Notes under the pieces: model-generated | What the model was told of the DNA's origin: nothing | The model's input: the letters and a program-made list of their open reading frames with translations, nothing else | The model's database searches: none | NCBI GenBank assembly: GCA_910584795.1 | Contig: CAJUBZ010000008.1 | Location: 52,478 to 116,477, forward strand | Reading direction: 5' to 3' | Length of the DNA stretch: 64,000 nt | From: an uncultured Eubacterium sp. | Lineage (GTDB): Bacteria; Bacillota; Clostridia; Lachnospirales; Lachnospiraceae | Translations under genes and position numbers: made by a program | In this document: piece after piece, positions 8,055 through 16,791 of the stretch | Position numbering within the stretch: the first letter of the stretch is position 1 | How the letters are laid out: each line of letters begins with the position of its first letter

Positions 8055-9251
8055 CTAAAACTGTTGATATATTTTTTCTCCATGTGAAAATTTTTCTAAT
8101 AAAGCTATTTTTTTATGGTAACCAAGCATAATACTGTCACAATACTTTTCACCCTGCTTATCTTTACAAATAAGTCTAATAATCTCCTCTTCCTGTGGCA
8201 ATTTAGATAACTCTAATAAAGTCGGCTTTTTCACATATTTTAATAATTCCATTTCCCTTTTTTTAAAACTGTTAACTTCTATTTTTTTCAAATCATTATG
8301 ACATGGGTAGCCCGGATTATCCCAAAACATACTGTTTCCTGAATCAAATATTGGAGCCATACCAATAAATTTTAAACTATTCGTGTCTCTTAATACTCCA
8401 AAATTATTAAAATGTCTATCTACATTTGTTATTAAAAAATCGGTCAATATCTGGTACTCTAAAAACTCTCTCACATAATCTTTACTTAGTCCGTTGCTTA
8501 CACACACATTAATAAAATGTTCAAACTGTGATATATCATTTCTCTTTTTCTGAGCACTGATTACATCATATGCAGATATAAATTCTACATTGATTGAAGT
8601 AAAACTCTCACACCTGCACCCATAAATCTTACCATCAGCTGAATCAACCTGACATAGTTCATAGTTTGTATATGGCATTTTATTTTGCAACGCATGTATA
8701 CGTGCTGCAATTACCTCATTAATACTCTGACGAAACGACTTTCCCACATTTCCTTTTATAAGATAACGTTTTCCATTATTCACAACCCACTTTTTTCTTA
8801 AATCTCCCTGTAATGATGCACTGGGATAATAAGAAACTGCCGGTGTGCCGTCACTATAACCCAATGTACTCTGCTTAAATTGTAATTCTCCTACTTCATC
8901 GATAAAATCATTTGTAAAAAAATTTACTTTCCCCCAAGTCAAAGTACTGTCTATCGGCTTGATCCAATAATGATCTGTTAAACTTAAACCAAGATTTTTT
9001 GTTAAAAACAACTGTGGGGTATTCATATCATTGTTGATAAGAATATGTTGAATATTCCCCTGACTCATTGGCACAGCCCGTCTGTTCCACCAATTACGTA
9101 ATGCCTGTGGAGATATATTTCCACCTAATGGAAGAAGGTCTAAATTCGCTTTTGGTGCGATTTTTATAAAATTTCCTGTGTCTAAATCAATATCAATTGT
9201 AGTTACAATATCATCATTGTGCATTAAATAAAATATCTTTTCACCAATCAC
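8055..9251 (-). CDS. HipA-like kinase
   Basis: 398 residues from a GTG start. The ribosome site AAAGGAG lies inside the preceding gene, and the two frames overlap by 11 bp. The C-terminal half carries the HipA-type catalytic and metal-binding patterns: N-V-D-R-H-F-N-N-F-G (about 283-292) and I-F-D-S-G-N-S-M-F (about 307-315). The N-terminal part is not clearly the HipA_N domain and looks like a lineage-specific extension. HipA proteins are serine/threonine kinases that act as toxins or metabolic regulators and are held by a DNA-binding HipB partner. The overlapping XRE gene fits that partner role. Toxicity here is inferred only. Confidence 0.75.
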   Translation of the reverse strand: MIGEKIFYLMHNDDIVTTIDIDLDTGNFIKIAPKANLDLLPLGGNISPQALRNWWNRRAVPMSQGNIQHILINNDMNTPQLFLTKNLGLSLTDHYWIKPIDSTLTWGKVNFFTNDFIDEVGELQFKQSTLGYSDGTPAVSYYPSASLQGDLRKKWVVNNGKRYLIKGNVGKSFRQSINEVIAARIHALQNKMPYTNYELCQVDSADGKIYGCRCESFTSINVEFISAYDVISAQKKRNDISQFEHFINVCVSNGLSKDYVREFLEYQILTDFLITNVDRHFNNFGVLRDTNSLKFIGMAPIFDSGNSMFWDNPGYPCHNDLKKIEVNSFKKREMELLKYVKKPTLLELSKLPQEEEIIRLICKDKQGEKYCDSIMLGYHKKIALLEKFSHGEKIYQQF

Positions 9252-9753
9252 GAAACTTGTCTCCTTTCATTTTTTCTTCAACTACTTTATTGAAACACTC
9301 ATCTTGAATATATCTCTCTATCATCATCATTGCAGCATAACTTAACCACACCAGAGCTTCTTTTGTGAAATATGCCTTAAACGGAAGTTTTACTAATTTT
9401 CCTTTGTAATTGAAAACTAACGTACATGTATCGCCATCAAACTTCCATCTCCCATTTATTTTATAATTTGGTTCAAAAATTTTATAATGCTCCACCTCAA
9501 ATTTCGTCAAATCTTCTATCTTCGTTATGTCTTTTTCAACCTCTCCTGCATCATACACAATATAATCTGACAACAAATCTTCTATGCTACAGTCTAATGT
9601 CAGACTTAAGCGGTATAACATATCACCTTTTGCCTTTGCCAAGTCTTTATGTCCTTGTTCATAATCCTGATATGAGCGATAATTGATGCCGCTAAGTTCT
9701 GCCACTTCTCTTTGGCTCATATTCCTCAGTTCTCGCAATTCCTTTAGTTTCAT
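9241..9753 (-). CDS. XRE-family regulator, putative partner of HipA-like kinase
   Basis: 170 residues. A helix-turn-helix occupies about 3-60 (LKELRELRNMSQREVAELS, then YQDYEQGHKDL). The remaining 110 residues form a domain with strands around a W-K-F-D-G-D-T-C-T-L-V-F-N-Y-K-G-K-L pattern, which I do not recognise by name. The gene is first in the XRE/HipA-like/GtrA/HAD run and overlaps the kinase gene. It is longer than a classical HipB (about 90 residues), so it may combine antitoxin and sensing parts. The palindrome TACGCA-TTTT-TGCGTA at 9805-9820 in its leader is the likely operator. Confidence 0.8.
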   Translation of the reverse strand: MKLKELRELRNMSQREVAELSGINYRSYQDYEQGHKDLAKAKGDMLYRLSLTLDCSIEDLLSDYIVYDAGEVEKDITKIEDLTKFEVEHYKIFEPNYKINGRWKFDGDTCTLVFNYKGKLVKLPFKAYFTKEALVWLSYAAMMMIERYIQDECFNKVVEEKMKGDKFRDW

Positions 9754-9784
9754 TATTCGCCTCTTTAATATTTTGTAATAATCA

Positions 9785-9836
9785 AAAACCTCTCGCTTTT
9801 AGTATACGCATTTTTGCGTACAAATCAAGAGGTTTT
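9785..9836 (-). terminator. Hairpin between DUF6320 gene and XRE gene, with inner palindrome
   Basis: Outer arms AAAACCTCT / AGAGGTTTT (9785-9793, 9828-9836) with a T-run on the minus strand make a terminator for the gene ending at 9863. Inside it is a perfect palindrome TACGCA..TGCGTA (9805-9820), suited to be the operator of the XRE/HipA-like operon. Both uses are inferred. Confidence 0.5.
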
Positions 9837-9862
9837 AGAAATATCATAAAATATTAAATTTA

Positions 9863-10435
9863 TTAAGTATGAAACCGTCTCTTTACTTCCCGTATAAAGT
9901 CATTACCAAGCGTCACTACACATGCTGACAGCAAAAGCAATGCACTGCCTCCCATCACAGCCAATGCCCATCCGCTTTCCTCATGCCATACACCAAGACC
10001 AATCACTGCCCCCACGATGGCAAAAATAATTAACAACAACATTGGAAGCATATTCTGCTTTTGCTTTTCAATATCGGTAAAAAACATCAGCCCCGAAACT
10101 ACCAGTCCGCCAAAGCAAACCATAGGAACAACCTCGATTGCCCATCCCGGTGCCAAAAATACATCGATCAATGTTAAAAGTAAGCATGTACAAATTATCG
10201 CTTTAATAAACTGACTGATACGATTATATTCTACCAAATCCGGAGACAAAATTAATGTCCACGCTGTATATAATGACATTAAAACAACAAGGCTCCATGC
10301 TGCTCCACCAATTACTATGTTTAAAATAGGACAAATCATTGCTGCAAATAAAAAGAGCCATCTCACCATGCTGAAAAACTTTTGGCGTTTTAATTTTCGC
10401 TTTTCTACATAAGGATATGTTATCTTAATTTTCAT
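9863..10435 (-). CDS. DUF6320-type membrane protein
   Basis: About 190 residues from ATG at 10435. GAAGGGAG stands nine bases upstream; the GTG at 10444 touches that site and is rejected. Six hydrophobic stretches span most of the protein after a basic start (KITYPYVEKRKLKRQKFF). From memory this matches DUF6320, regularly encoded next to condensation-type acyltransferases, as here: the two frames overlap by 11 bp. The protein is probably the membrane partner of the upstream enzyme. The function is unknown. Confidence 0.7.
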   Translation of the reverse strand: MKIKITYPYVEKRKLKRQKFFSMVRWLFLFAAMICPILNIVIGGAAWSLVVLMSLYTAWTLILSPDLVEYNRISQFIKAIICTCLLLTLIDVFLAPGWAIEVVPMVCFGGLVVSGLMFFTDIEKQKQNMLPMLLLIIFAIVGAVIGLGVWHEESGWALAVMGGSALLLLSACVVTLGNDFIREVKRRFHT

Positions 10436-11921
10436 AGTAACCACTCCCTTCTACGCATACTTCTACTCCGTCTGCCTGAAGCAAATCGTACATTTTTTCT
10501 TCAAAGGAAGGATCTACCGTCATCTTGGCAATAGAAAAATTTGTTGTATTATCAAAAGTTACCACAGAACATCCTGCACGGTTTGTAATAGCCGTTCCTA
10601 AAATAAAATCCATACTGTCAATATGTTTTGAAATGGATGCCGGCATTTCGACAACACCTAAATTAGAAAGGGTATTCGTAAAAATTTTATCTCCTAAAAA
10701 TCCGTAAATCACTTTTGCAACAGGCTGTTTCACAGCAAGCGGAACAAATTTCAACATATTTACCATTTTTTCTGTTGATGTAAGCATTTCATTCATTGCT
10801 TCCTTTGATGCTTTTTTATGTAGCTGTTCATTAATTTCATCTATTATAGAAGGTGTATCACTAATTTTCGCTATTGGAATCCGAATTCCGCAATACATGG
10901 AAAAATTACGCACAGTTTCTGACGGGTAAAATTTTCGCATATTCACCGGAACCTGAATACTGATATCTCCTGACAGTTCATCCGTTGCAGCTTTTCCCGC
11001 AACAAACATGAGTAACAATAAGTAACCAGTAACTGTTGTATTATATTTTTTTGCTGCCTCTTTCAATTGCAATGTATCTATTTTCAAATGAACGATACGG
11101 CAGGGCATATTTATTGCAAGCCTGCCACTCATCTGCACCGCAGATTTATCAATAAATCCGGATGCTGTATCACTTTGTGGCACTTTAGCAAAAGCATTTT
11201 CAAACTCTTCCTCAGACGGAATATTGTTTACATCCCAAAGTGTTTCGTCTGACACAATCTCTGCCTCTGCCAGCCTCAGATATTCCGCTGTCAATGTTTT
11301 CAGAAAAGTCATTCCTCCTGTTCCATCTGTCAGTACGTGGAAAAACTCTACACTGATACGATTATTGTAATGTAAAACTCGAAATGACTGCGAACCGCTG
11401 TATGAAACCTGAATGGGCTGACATGGAATATCACTTTCCTGTTCAATGCAGAATCGTCTTTTCGCTGTATCCAGATAATGCCAGAAAAATCCTTTTTTCA
11501 ACGTAGTTGCAAAACTTGGAAAACGCTTAATTGTAAAATTCAAAGCCATCTGTAAGAGCTCCGGAACAACATCTTTTTTCAAATAAACCGACATACGAAA
11601 AATCGGCATACTTCCATGTTTCATAGACATTGGATAAATTTTTGCAGCATCATCCAGTGCAAACCACAATATGGGCGGTCTGGCATAAAATCCACCGAGA
11701 TATTTAATATCCAATAACTCTAATGCCTTTTCTATTGGTACTCCTATTGTCTCATAATATAAAATTGCCTTCTCAAAGTCCTCACGCAATATTTTCTTTT
11801 CCGTATTTTTCAGTAGACAATGTGTATGAAACTCCTGAAAAAAATCCTTTAGTATCTCTACTTTTTCATCTGATTGATTTTTTATATATTCTTCAAAATA
11901 ATTGTCTTGATTATTTTTCAT
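10425..11921 (-). CDS. Alcohol acetyltransferase/condensation-domain-like protein
   Basis: 498 residues from ATG at 11921; the 18-codon extension upstream reads into exonuclease III and is rejected. The motif F-F-H-V-L-T-D-G-T-G-G (about 194-204) is the HxxxDG catalytic motif of BAHD, wax-ester synthase and condensation-type acyltransferases. A later N-T-L-S-N-L-G-V-V-E block (about 420-429) fits the same superfamily. It would transfer an acyl group to an alcohol or amine. The overlapping DUF6320 membrane protein suggests work at the membrane, perhaps on a lipid. It follows the exonuclease III gene by 26 bp. Confidence 0.75.
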   Translation of the reverse strand: MKNNQDNYFEEYIKNQSDEKVEILKDFFQEFHTHCLLKNTEKKILREDFEKAILYYETIGVPIEKALELLDIKYLGGFYARPPILWFALDDAAKIYPMSMKHGSMPIFRMSVYLKKDVVPELLQMALNFTIKRFPSFATTLKKGFFWHYLDTAKRRFCIEQESDIPCQPIQVSYSGSQSFRVLHYNNRISVEFFHVLTDGTGGMTFLKTLTAEYLRLAEAEIVSDETLWDVNNIPSEEEFENAFAKVPQSDTASGFIDKSAVQMSGRLAINMPCRIVHLKIDTLQLKEAAKKYNTTVTGYLLLLMFVAGKAATDELSGDISIQVPVNMRKFYPSETVRNFSMYCGIRIPIAKISDTPSIIDEINEQLHKKASKEAMNEMLTSTEKMVNMLKFVPLAVKQPVAKVIYGFLGDKIFTNTLSNLGVVEMPASISKHIDSMDFILGTAITNRAGCSVVTFDNTTNFSIAKMTVDPSFEEKMYDLLQADGVEVCVEGSGYYEN

Positions 11922-11947
11922 AAATCTGTTCCTTGATTCCCTCTTTT

Positions 11948-12700
11948 TTAGTCCCACTCTAACTCTACAGGGCAATGATCTGACCCTAATATATCTGTGT
12001 GTATCACTGCGTTTTTCATTCTATGCTTAATGCTATCAGATACAAGAAAGTAATCAATACGCCATCCTGCATTCTTTTCACGTGCCTTGAATCGATATGA
12101 CCACCAACTATAAACACCTTCTACATCCGGGTAAAAATATCGGAAACTATCCGTAAATCCACTATCGAGAAGTTCTGTCATTTTCTCACGCTCTTCATCT
12201 GTAAATCCGGCGTTTTTTCTATTCGTCTTTGGATTCTTTAGGTCTATCTCCTTGTGTGCCACATTCATATCACCACAGACAATTACCCCTTTCTTTTGTG
12301 ACAAATGGTTCAGGTATTTTCGAAAATCTTCTTCCCACTCCATACGATAATCCAGTCTTGCCAGTTCATTTTGAGAATTCGGAGTATAGACTGTAATCAG
12401 GTAATAGTCTCTATATTCCAAAGTGATAACACGGCCTTCCTGGTCATGCTTTTCGATTCCCATTCCATAGCTTACAGATATCGGTTCATGCTTTGTGAAT
12501 ATTGCTGTTCCGGAATATCCTTTTTTCACAGCATAATTCCAATACTGGTAATATCCCGGTAAGTCCAACTCAATCTGACCCTCTTGTAGTTTCGTCTCCT
12601 GTACACAGAAAAAATCTGCATCTAATTTTTTAAAATCTTCTATAAAGTTTTTTCCCACACAGGCACGCAGCCCGTTAACATTCCATGATATAAATTTCAT
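11948..12700 (-). CDS. xth: Exodeoxyribonuclease III / AP endonuclease
   Basis: 250 residues starting [13 protein letters not shown], the invariant opening of the ExoIII branch of the EEP fold. Further motifs are V-Q-E-T-K-L (metal-binding Glu, about 34-39), Y-T-P-N-S (about 106-110), G-D-M-N-V-A-H (about 143-149), Y-S-W-W-S-Y-R (about 194-200), W-R-I-D-Y-F-L-V-S (about 212-220) and the final S-D-H-C-P-V (catalytic Asp-His). It cleaves DNA at abasic sites in base-excision repair. All catalytic residues are present and the length is standard. The gene is first of a likely three-gene run with the acyltransferase and DUF6320, which looks incidental to repair. Confidence 0.95.
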   Translation of the reverse strand: MKFISWNVNGLRACVGKNFIEDFKKLDADFFCVQETKLQEGQIELDLPGYYQYWNYAVKKGYSGTAIFTKHEPISVSYGMGIEKHDQEGRVITLEYRDYYLITVYTPNSQNELARLDYRMEWEEDFRKYLNHLSQKKGVIVCGDMNVAHKEIDLKNPKTNRKNAGFTDEEREKMTELLDSGFTDSFRYFYPDVEGVYSWWSYRFKAREKNAGWRIDYFLVSDSIKHRMKNAVIHTDILGSDHCPVELEWD

Positions 12701-12769
12701 TCTTATTCTCCATTCACTGAACTATATATTTTATCTTCTTGTTTTCCTCCAATAAATACTTCTTTTCAT

Positions 12770-13534
12770 TTATGCAACGATACGTAGCAAAATTAATTCT
12801 ATCATTTCTTCTGCAAACTCCAATAATAATTCTTTATCTTCACTTATTATTTTGTCTGTTTCATAGCATTGCAATGTATTTAAAATTAACCTTTTATACT
12901 TTTGGTTCACATTTCTAACTGCCCATTTCCCGCCTTCTACTTTAGATAAACATAACCTTTCTTTCAAAAAAGCTGCCACTCTGCACAAATTAAGTGTAAC
13001 ATATACCGGGCTTGCAAGAATATTTTCTTTCGCATTCTTTACATCTTCCCATATACTGTCTATATAGTATTCATCCTTTACTTTGCCAAACACCGCGGCT
13101 ATCTCTTTTCCATATAATACAATTCCATATTGATTTATTATCATAAAGTGTGCAGCAAGATCCTTATCGGTACCATTCATTTTTTCTATGTATTCGTAAG
13201 GATTGTTTTTAAACCATTGTAAATGTGCAATAGAAAAATGTAATTCAAATCTTGTAGGATAAACAAAAGGCTTGCAATATTCTTTCTTTACGATGCTGAC
13301 TTCTATACCTTTTGGTGGTGCCTGCTGATTCAGTTCCACAACACTGTTCATAAAATCTATCTTCTGCTTTTCTGTCATATCATTTTCTATTACAACGATA
13401 AAATCTATATCACTTTTTTTAGGATTAAAGCAGCCCATAGCCAAAGAACCGTGCAGATAGACGCCTGTTAAGTCATCCGAAAATATGTCCTTACACATAT
13501 TTGTAAAATTATTGATTACCTCTTGGTATAACAT
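12770..13534 (-). CDS. Aminoglycoside nucleotidyltransferase-like protein (DUF4111)
   Basis: 254 residues. The N-terminal nucleotidyltransferase motif is G-S-L-A-M-G-C-F-N-P-K-K-S-D-I-D-F (about 28-45): GS, then DxD for the two metals. The C-terminal region (about 150-250) has the all-helical DUF4111 form found in ANT(3'')/ANT(9) enzymes, including L-N-L-C-R-V-A-A-F and K-W-A-V. ANT enzymes adenylylate streptomycin or spectinomycin. Close similarity to AadA cannot be judged by eye, and many chromosomal relatives have unknown substrates. It is downstream of the VOC and ABC-F genes on the same strand, which strengthens a resistance reading. Confidence 0.75.
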   Translation of the reverse strand: MLYQEVINNFTNMCKDIFSDDLTGVYLHGSLAMGCFNPKKSDIDFIVVIENDMTEKQKIDFMNSVVELNQQAPPKGIEVSIVKKEYCKPFVYPTRFELHFSIAHLQWFKNNPYEYIEKMNGTDKDLAAHFMIINQYGIVLYGKEIAAVFGKVKDEYYIDSIWEDVKNAKENILASPVYVTLNLCRVAAFLKERLCLSKVEGGKWAVRNVNQKYKRLILNTLQCYETDKIISEDKELLLEFAEEMIELILLRIVA

Positions 13535-13575
13535 AAGCTTTCTTCCTTTTACTCTCCATTTTCTGTTTAATAATA

Positions 13576-13938
13576 TTACATCGGTGTACCAACTTCTATT
13601 AAATTTCCATCCGGATCATAAAAACGGACTACTTTCTGTCCCCATGAATGCTCCATCAAATGATTCACGTAGCAGACTGGTTCCTCATAGTTTTCTAATT
13701 TTTCTACAAACTTTTCTATATCTTTCTCTTCAAAATAAAGTTCTGTGGCATTATTTTCACGTATGACATCTCTTTGTATAAACTTTTCCCATATAGAAAC
13801 TTCCTGCAGCACTAATCCCTCAGTCAAAATCACGTTGCCATCATTATCTAAAATAACATCCAGACCAAAAATGTCTTTATAGAATTTCTTTGACTTGTCA
13901 ATATCTTTCACGACAATTAACACATTTTTTAATTTCAT
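13576..13938 (-). CDS. VOC-family (glyoxalase/bleomycin-resistance-like) protein
   Basis: 120 residues with two beta-alpha-beta-beta-beta modules (about 1-55 and 60-118). The sequence K-D-I-D-K-S-K-K-F-Y near the start and the closing block F-Y-D-P-D-G-N-L-I-E-V-G are diagnostic of the vicinal-oxygen-chelate fold. The terminal glutamate is a metal-ligand position. Such single-domain proteins are isomerases, dioxygenases or drug-binding proteins. It lies 23 bp downstream of the ABC-F gene and 41 bp before the nucleotidyltransferase, so it may belong to a small resistance cluster. Confidence 0.85.
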   Translation of the reverse strand: MKLKNVLIVVKDIDKSKKFYKDIFGLDVILDNDGNVILTEGLVLQEVSIWEKFIQRDVIRENNATELYFEEKDIEKFVEKLENYEEPVCYVNHLMEHSWGQKVVRFYDPDGNLIEVGTPM

Positions 13939-13961
13939 TCTAATCTCCTAATTATCACTCT

Positions 13962-15446
13962 CTACAAACCTATCTCGATAACACGTGTAGCAATATTTCT
14001 TGTAAATGTTGTATCATGCTCTACAAAAATTAATGTAGGTTCATATTCCAGAATTAACTGCTCTATTTGTATTTTTGACAAAACATCTATATAATTTAAT
14101 GGCTCGTCCCAGATATAGATATGTGCCTGTTTTCCTAAACTTGCAGCCAGCAGCACTTTCTTTTTCTGTCCTTCACTATAGTTCTCTATCCTTTTATCAA
14201 ACTGGTTTCTTGGAAAGTCCAATTTCCTCAATATTGTCATAAATAACGTTTCATCAACCATACTTTCTCTGGCATATTCCTGTAAAGTACCTGTAAGTCC
14301 TTCTGTAGACTGTGGAACAACTGAAATAATCAGACCTCCTGCCCGAAAAACTTCTCCTGTATATTTTATATTCTCTTGACAAATCAGTTTCAATATTGAT
14401 GATTTACCACAACCGTTTTTACCTGATAGAGCAACTCTTTCGCCCTGCATCACAGTAAAATTTACATCTTTGCAAACCTCTTTATTATCATAAGATATTG
14501 CAATATGTGACAGTTCTATCAGCCTGCTGCTATGATGATGAATCGGGCGTAATTCTAAATCAGAACAGACTTCAATATCTTTCAGCAGCTTGGATTTTTC
14601 ACGAATAGCCGTCTGTTGACGTGACTCCAGGCTCTTAGAACGCTTCATCATTTTTGCAGCTTTATGTCCTACATATCCCCTGTCTATTTTTGAGCCAGAG
14701 TTCGTTGTTCCTTTTTTTGATTTTTCCACCTTGCCTGACCATTCTCCATTACGCTTTGATGCCTCTGCTAACCGCTTGATATCTTTATTTAATTTTTCAT
14801 TCTGAGCCAGTTCAAAATTATCCTGTTGCTCCTTATTTTGGAACCATGATGAAAAATTCCCTTTTTGAATCTCTATCTTCGTTCTATTAATTGACAAAAC
14901 ATGATCAATACATTCATCCAATAAAACTCTGTCATGTGATACAAGAATAAATCCCTTTTTCCTTTTAAGATATTTTTTTACAGAGTCACGGGCTGCAGAA
15001 TCAAGATGATTCGTAGGCTCATCAATAAGTAAAAATGCATTGGACGCTAAAAACAAAGCAGCAAGCAATACTTTTGTCTGCTCACCATTTGATAATGTTT
15101 CAAAAGGTCTGTACAGCACCTCATCCTCAACATCCAATTGTGCTAATTCACAAGATATTTCCCATTCCATAACCTCTGGACATATTTCGCAGAGAATTTC
15201 CAAAGTCTCTCTGCTTTTATCCTCCACATAATATGGAAAATATTCAAAATTAACACTAGAATAGATTTTGCCCTTATATTCATATTTTCCTAATAACAAA
15301 TTAAGAAATGTTGTTTTGCCACGTCCATTTCTTCCTATAAAACCAAGTTTCCAATTCGTGTCAATTTGAAAACTGACATCCTCAAAAACCATGTCATAAC
15401 TTCCATCATAGCCAAATGATAATTTATTGACATCTATCAACGACAT
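13962..15446 (-). CDS. Lsa-type ABC-F ribosomal protection protein
   Basis: 494 residues from ATG at 15446 after GGAGAGAG; the 49-codon extension overlaps the thioesterase gene and is rejected. It has two ATPase domains and no membrane segments: Walker A G-R-N-G-R-G-K-T-T (about 38-46) and G-K-N-G-C-G-K-S-S, signatures L-S-N-G-E-Q-T-K and Y-S-E-G-Q-K-K-K, and Walker B L-L-I-D-E-P-T-N-H-L-D. A basic linker (about 220-310) carries R-G-Y-V-G-H-K-A-A-K-M-M-K-R-S-K, a block seen in the Lsa/Vga/Msr group. The second Walker B reads I-Y-I-W-D-E-P-L-N-Y-I-D, also Lsa-like. These proteins dislodge lincosamides, streptogramin A and pleuromutilins from the ribosome. The length matches Lsa (about 490-500). 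Confidence 0.88.
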   Translation of the reverse strand: MSLIDVNKLSFGYDGSYDMVFEDVSFQIDTNWKLGFIGRNGRGKTTFLNLLLGKYEYKGKIYSSVNFEYFPYYVEDKSRETLEILCEICPEVMEWEISCELAQLDVEDEVLYRPFETLSNGEQTKVLLAALFLASNAFLLIDEPTNHLDSAARDSVKKYLKRKKGFILVSHDRVLLDECIDHVLSINRTKIEIQKGNFSSWFQNKEQQDNFELAQNEKLNKDIKRLAEASKRNGEWSGKVEKSKKGTTNSGSKIDRGYVGHKAAKMMKRSKSLESRQQTAIREKSKLLKDIEVCSDLELRPIHHHSSRLIELSHIAISYDNKEVCKDVNFTVMQGERVALSGKNGCGKSSILKLICQENIKYTGEVFRAGGLIISVVPQSTEGLTGTLQEYARESMVDETLFMTILRKLDFPRNQFDKRIENYSEGQKKKVLLAASLGKQAHIYIWDEPLNYIDVLSKIQIEQLILEYEPTLIFVEHDTTFTRNIATRVIEIGL

Positions 15447-15459
15447 ATTATTCTCTCTC

Positions 15460-15936
15460 CTAAAATCCTTCTTTTTTCCTTTGAATCCTAAGTTCTTTTC
15501 TTCGTTTTGCTGCTTCCCACTCAGCTTCTTCCCCTTCATTTTCCAATATAATTCCAGGTATCTGCACCGGTTCTCCATTTTCATCAATCGCAACCAATGT
15601 TAAGTAGGCTCGGTTAATCGGTCTTCGCATACCATTTAAATCTTCTACATAAGTATCTACACGAATTTCCATAGATGTATTTCCCACATAAGAAACTTTT
15701 CCAATTAAAACAAGCAAATCATTCTGATAAGCCCCTCTGATAAACCTTAAATTATCTACAGATGCTGTAACAACATTTGTCTGTGTATGCCTTATAGCGA
15801 CCAACCCCGCAATTTCATCTATCCACTCCATCAGTTTTCCACCAAAAAGTCTTCCTGCACCATTTAAATGCTCCGGTCTTACCTGATAAACCTGCTCTAT
15901 CATAGAATCTGATACCTTTTTCATTTTCCGCTCCAT
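15460..15936 (-). CDS. Acyl-CoA thioesterase (hotdog fold)
   Basis: 158 residues. The segment H-L-N-G-A-G-R-L-F-G-G-K-L-M-E-W-I-D-E (about 22-40) holds the N..G..GG..MxWxDE pattern of YciA/BACH-type hotdog thioesterases, which hydrolyse acyl-CoA. A second core, F-I-R-G-A-Y-Q-N-D-L-L (about 64-74), follows. The tail (about 130-158) is charged and helical. Two starts are possible, ATG at 15936 or 15924; both have purine-rich sequence upstream. It precedes the ABC-F gene by 13 bp. Confidence 0.88.
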   Translation of the reverse strand: MERKMKKVSDSMIEQVYQVRPEHLNGAGRLFGGKLMEWIDEIAGLVAIRHTQTNVVTASVDNLRFIRGAYQNDLLVLIGKVSYVGNTSMEIRVDTYVEDLNGMRRPINRAYLTLVAIDENGEPVQIPGIILENEGEEAEWEAAKRRKELRIQRKKEGF

Positions 15937-16102
15937 TTTTCCTGCCTTTCTATTATAAAAACTCGTTTTGATAAAACGACTTCCTTTATTCTTTCATACT
16001 TTTATAGTATTGTCTATTATTTTTTATCTTTATTAATAAAATCGGGCAGTAAAAAAGAAGGGATAGTTTTTTAGCAGATCGACTTAGAGTGATTCATAAC
16101 AG

Positions 16103-16131
16103 AAAAAAGGGGCTCTTTTACAGCCCCTTCT
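16103..16131 (-). terminator. Terminator after DUF305 gene
   Basis: On the minus strand GGGGCTGTAAAAGAGCCCC is followed by a T-run, 28 bases after the DUF305 stop codon. Confidence 0.85.
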
Positions 16132-16158
16132 ACCTTCTATACTGATTTTTTATTTATT

Positions 16159-16728
16159 CTAATATCTGATACTTCGTAGTAACTGTTCCATTTGTTGAAC
16201 GCCTCTCTCTTGAGAAGTAATAATCGCCTCTAAAATAGAGATTAGCCCCGGACAAATATCATAACATAAAGCATTATGGCTCAATGCAATAGCACCCTCA
16301 TGATGAGGAATCATTTCCTGCATGAAATTAGCATTAATCCGATTCGTACTTGGTGCACTTTCCATTCCACAAAACATTGTATTCATAATGTTATTTACCT
16401 TACATTGGTATGACTCCACTGCCGAAACATCATTTATCAATTCCGAACAGTCACACAAATTTGTCTGCATATTTTCTATGCTCTTTGTCTGCTCTTCGAT
16501 TATCTGCAAAGCGATATTCTGTAGCGGTATGCATGTTGTATATTGTAAAAGATTTTCAGACATTTCAATGGCAGCTCTGTGGTGTGGTATCATCTGAACT
16601 ATAAAATTATAGGAAATGCTGTCGCTTAACTCTACACCTGTCATTTCATCTATCATCGTATTTAAAATACAATAAAATTTATTTAGGTAAGCTTTTGCCA
16701 CATTGCTTAATTCACATCTGCAATTCAT
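16159..16728 (-). CDS. Tandem DUF305 protein
   Basis: 189 residues in two repeated halves. Each has the DUF305 core motif M-I-P-H-H-R-A-A-I-E-M-S (about 51-62) or M-I-P-H-H-E-G-A-I-A-L-S (about 139-150). DUF305 domains are ferritin-like four-helix bundles; the HH and downstream methionine/glutamate residues are thought to bind metal, often copper. There is no signal peptide or membrane helix, so a cytosolic place is likely, unlike many secreted DUF305 proteins. It stands alone with its own terminator. An extra cluster of cysteines (C-R-C near the start, C-D-C around 91-93) is consistent with metal handling. Confidence 0.8.
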   Translation of the reverse strand: MNCRCELSNVAKAYLNKFYCILNTMIDEMTGVELSDSISYNFIVQMIPHHRAAIEMSENLLQYTTCIPLQNIALQIIEEQTKSIENMQTNLCDCSELINDVSAVESYQCKVNNIMNTMFCGMESAPSTNRINANFMQEMIPHHEGAIALSHNALCYDICPGLISILEAIITSQERGVQQMEQLLRSIRY

Positions 16729-16774
16729 AAAGTGTCCTTGAACGTTTTATTTTATGATATTCACAAGCCTGAAG

Positions 16775-16787
16775 TTGGTTCACTTAC
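16775..16787 (+). repeat. 13-bp inverted repeat, right border of PBECR4-type gene
   Basis: TTGGTTCACTTAC, the exact reverse complement of 17474-17486. It lies four bases past the stop codon of the gene between them. Confidence 0.6.
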
Positions 16788-16791
16788 TTTT

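Noticed and set aside
9785..9836. Riboswitch before the XRE/HipA-like operon
   Set aside because: Only a simple stem with an inner palindrome; better explained as terminator plus operator.
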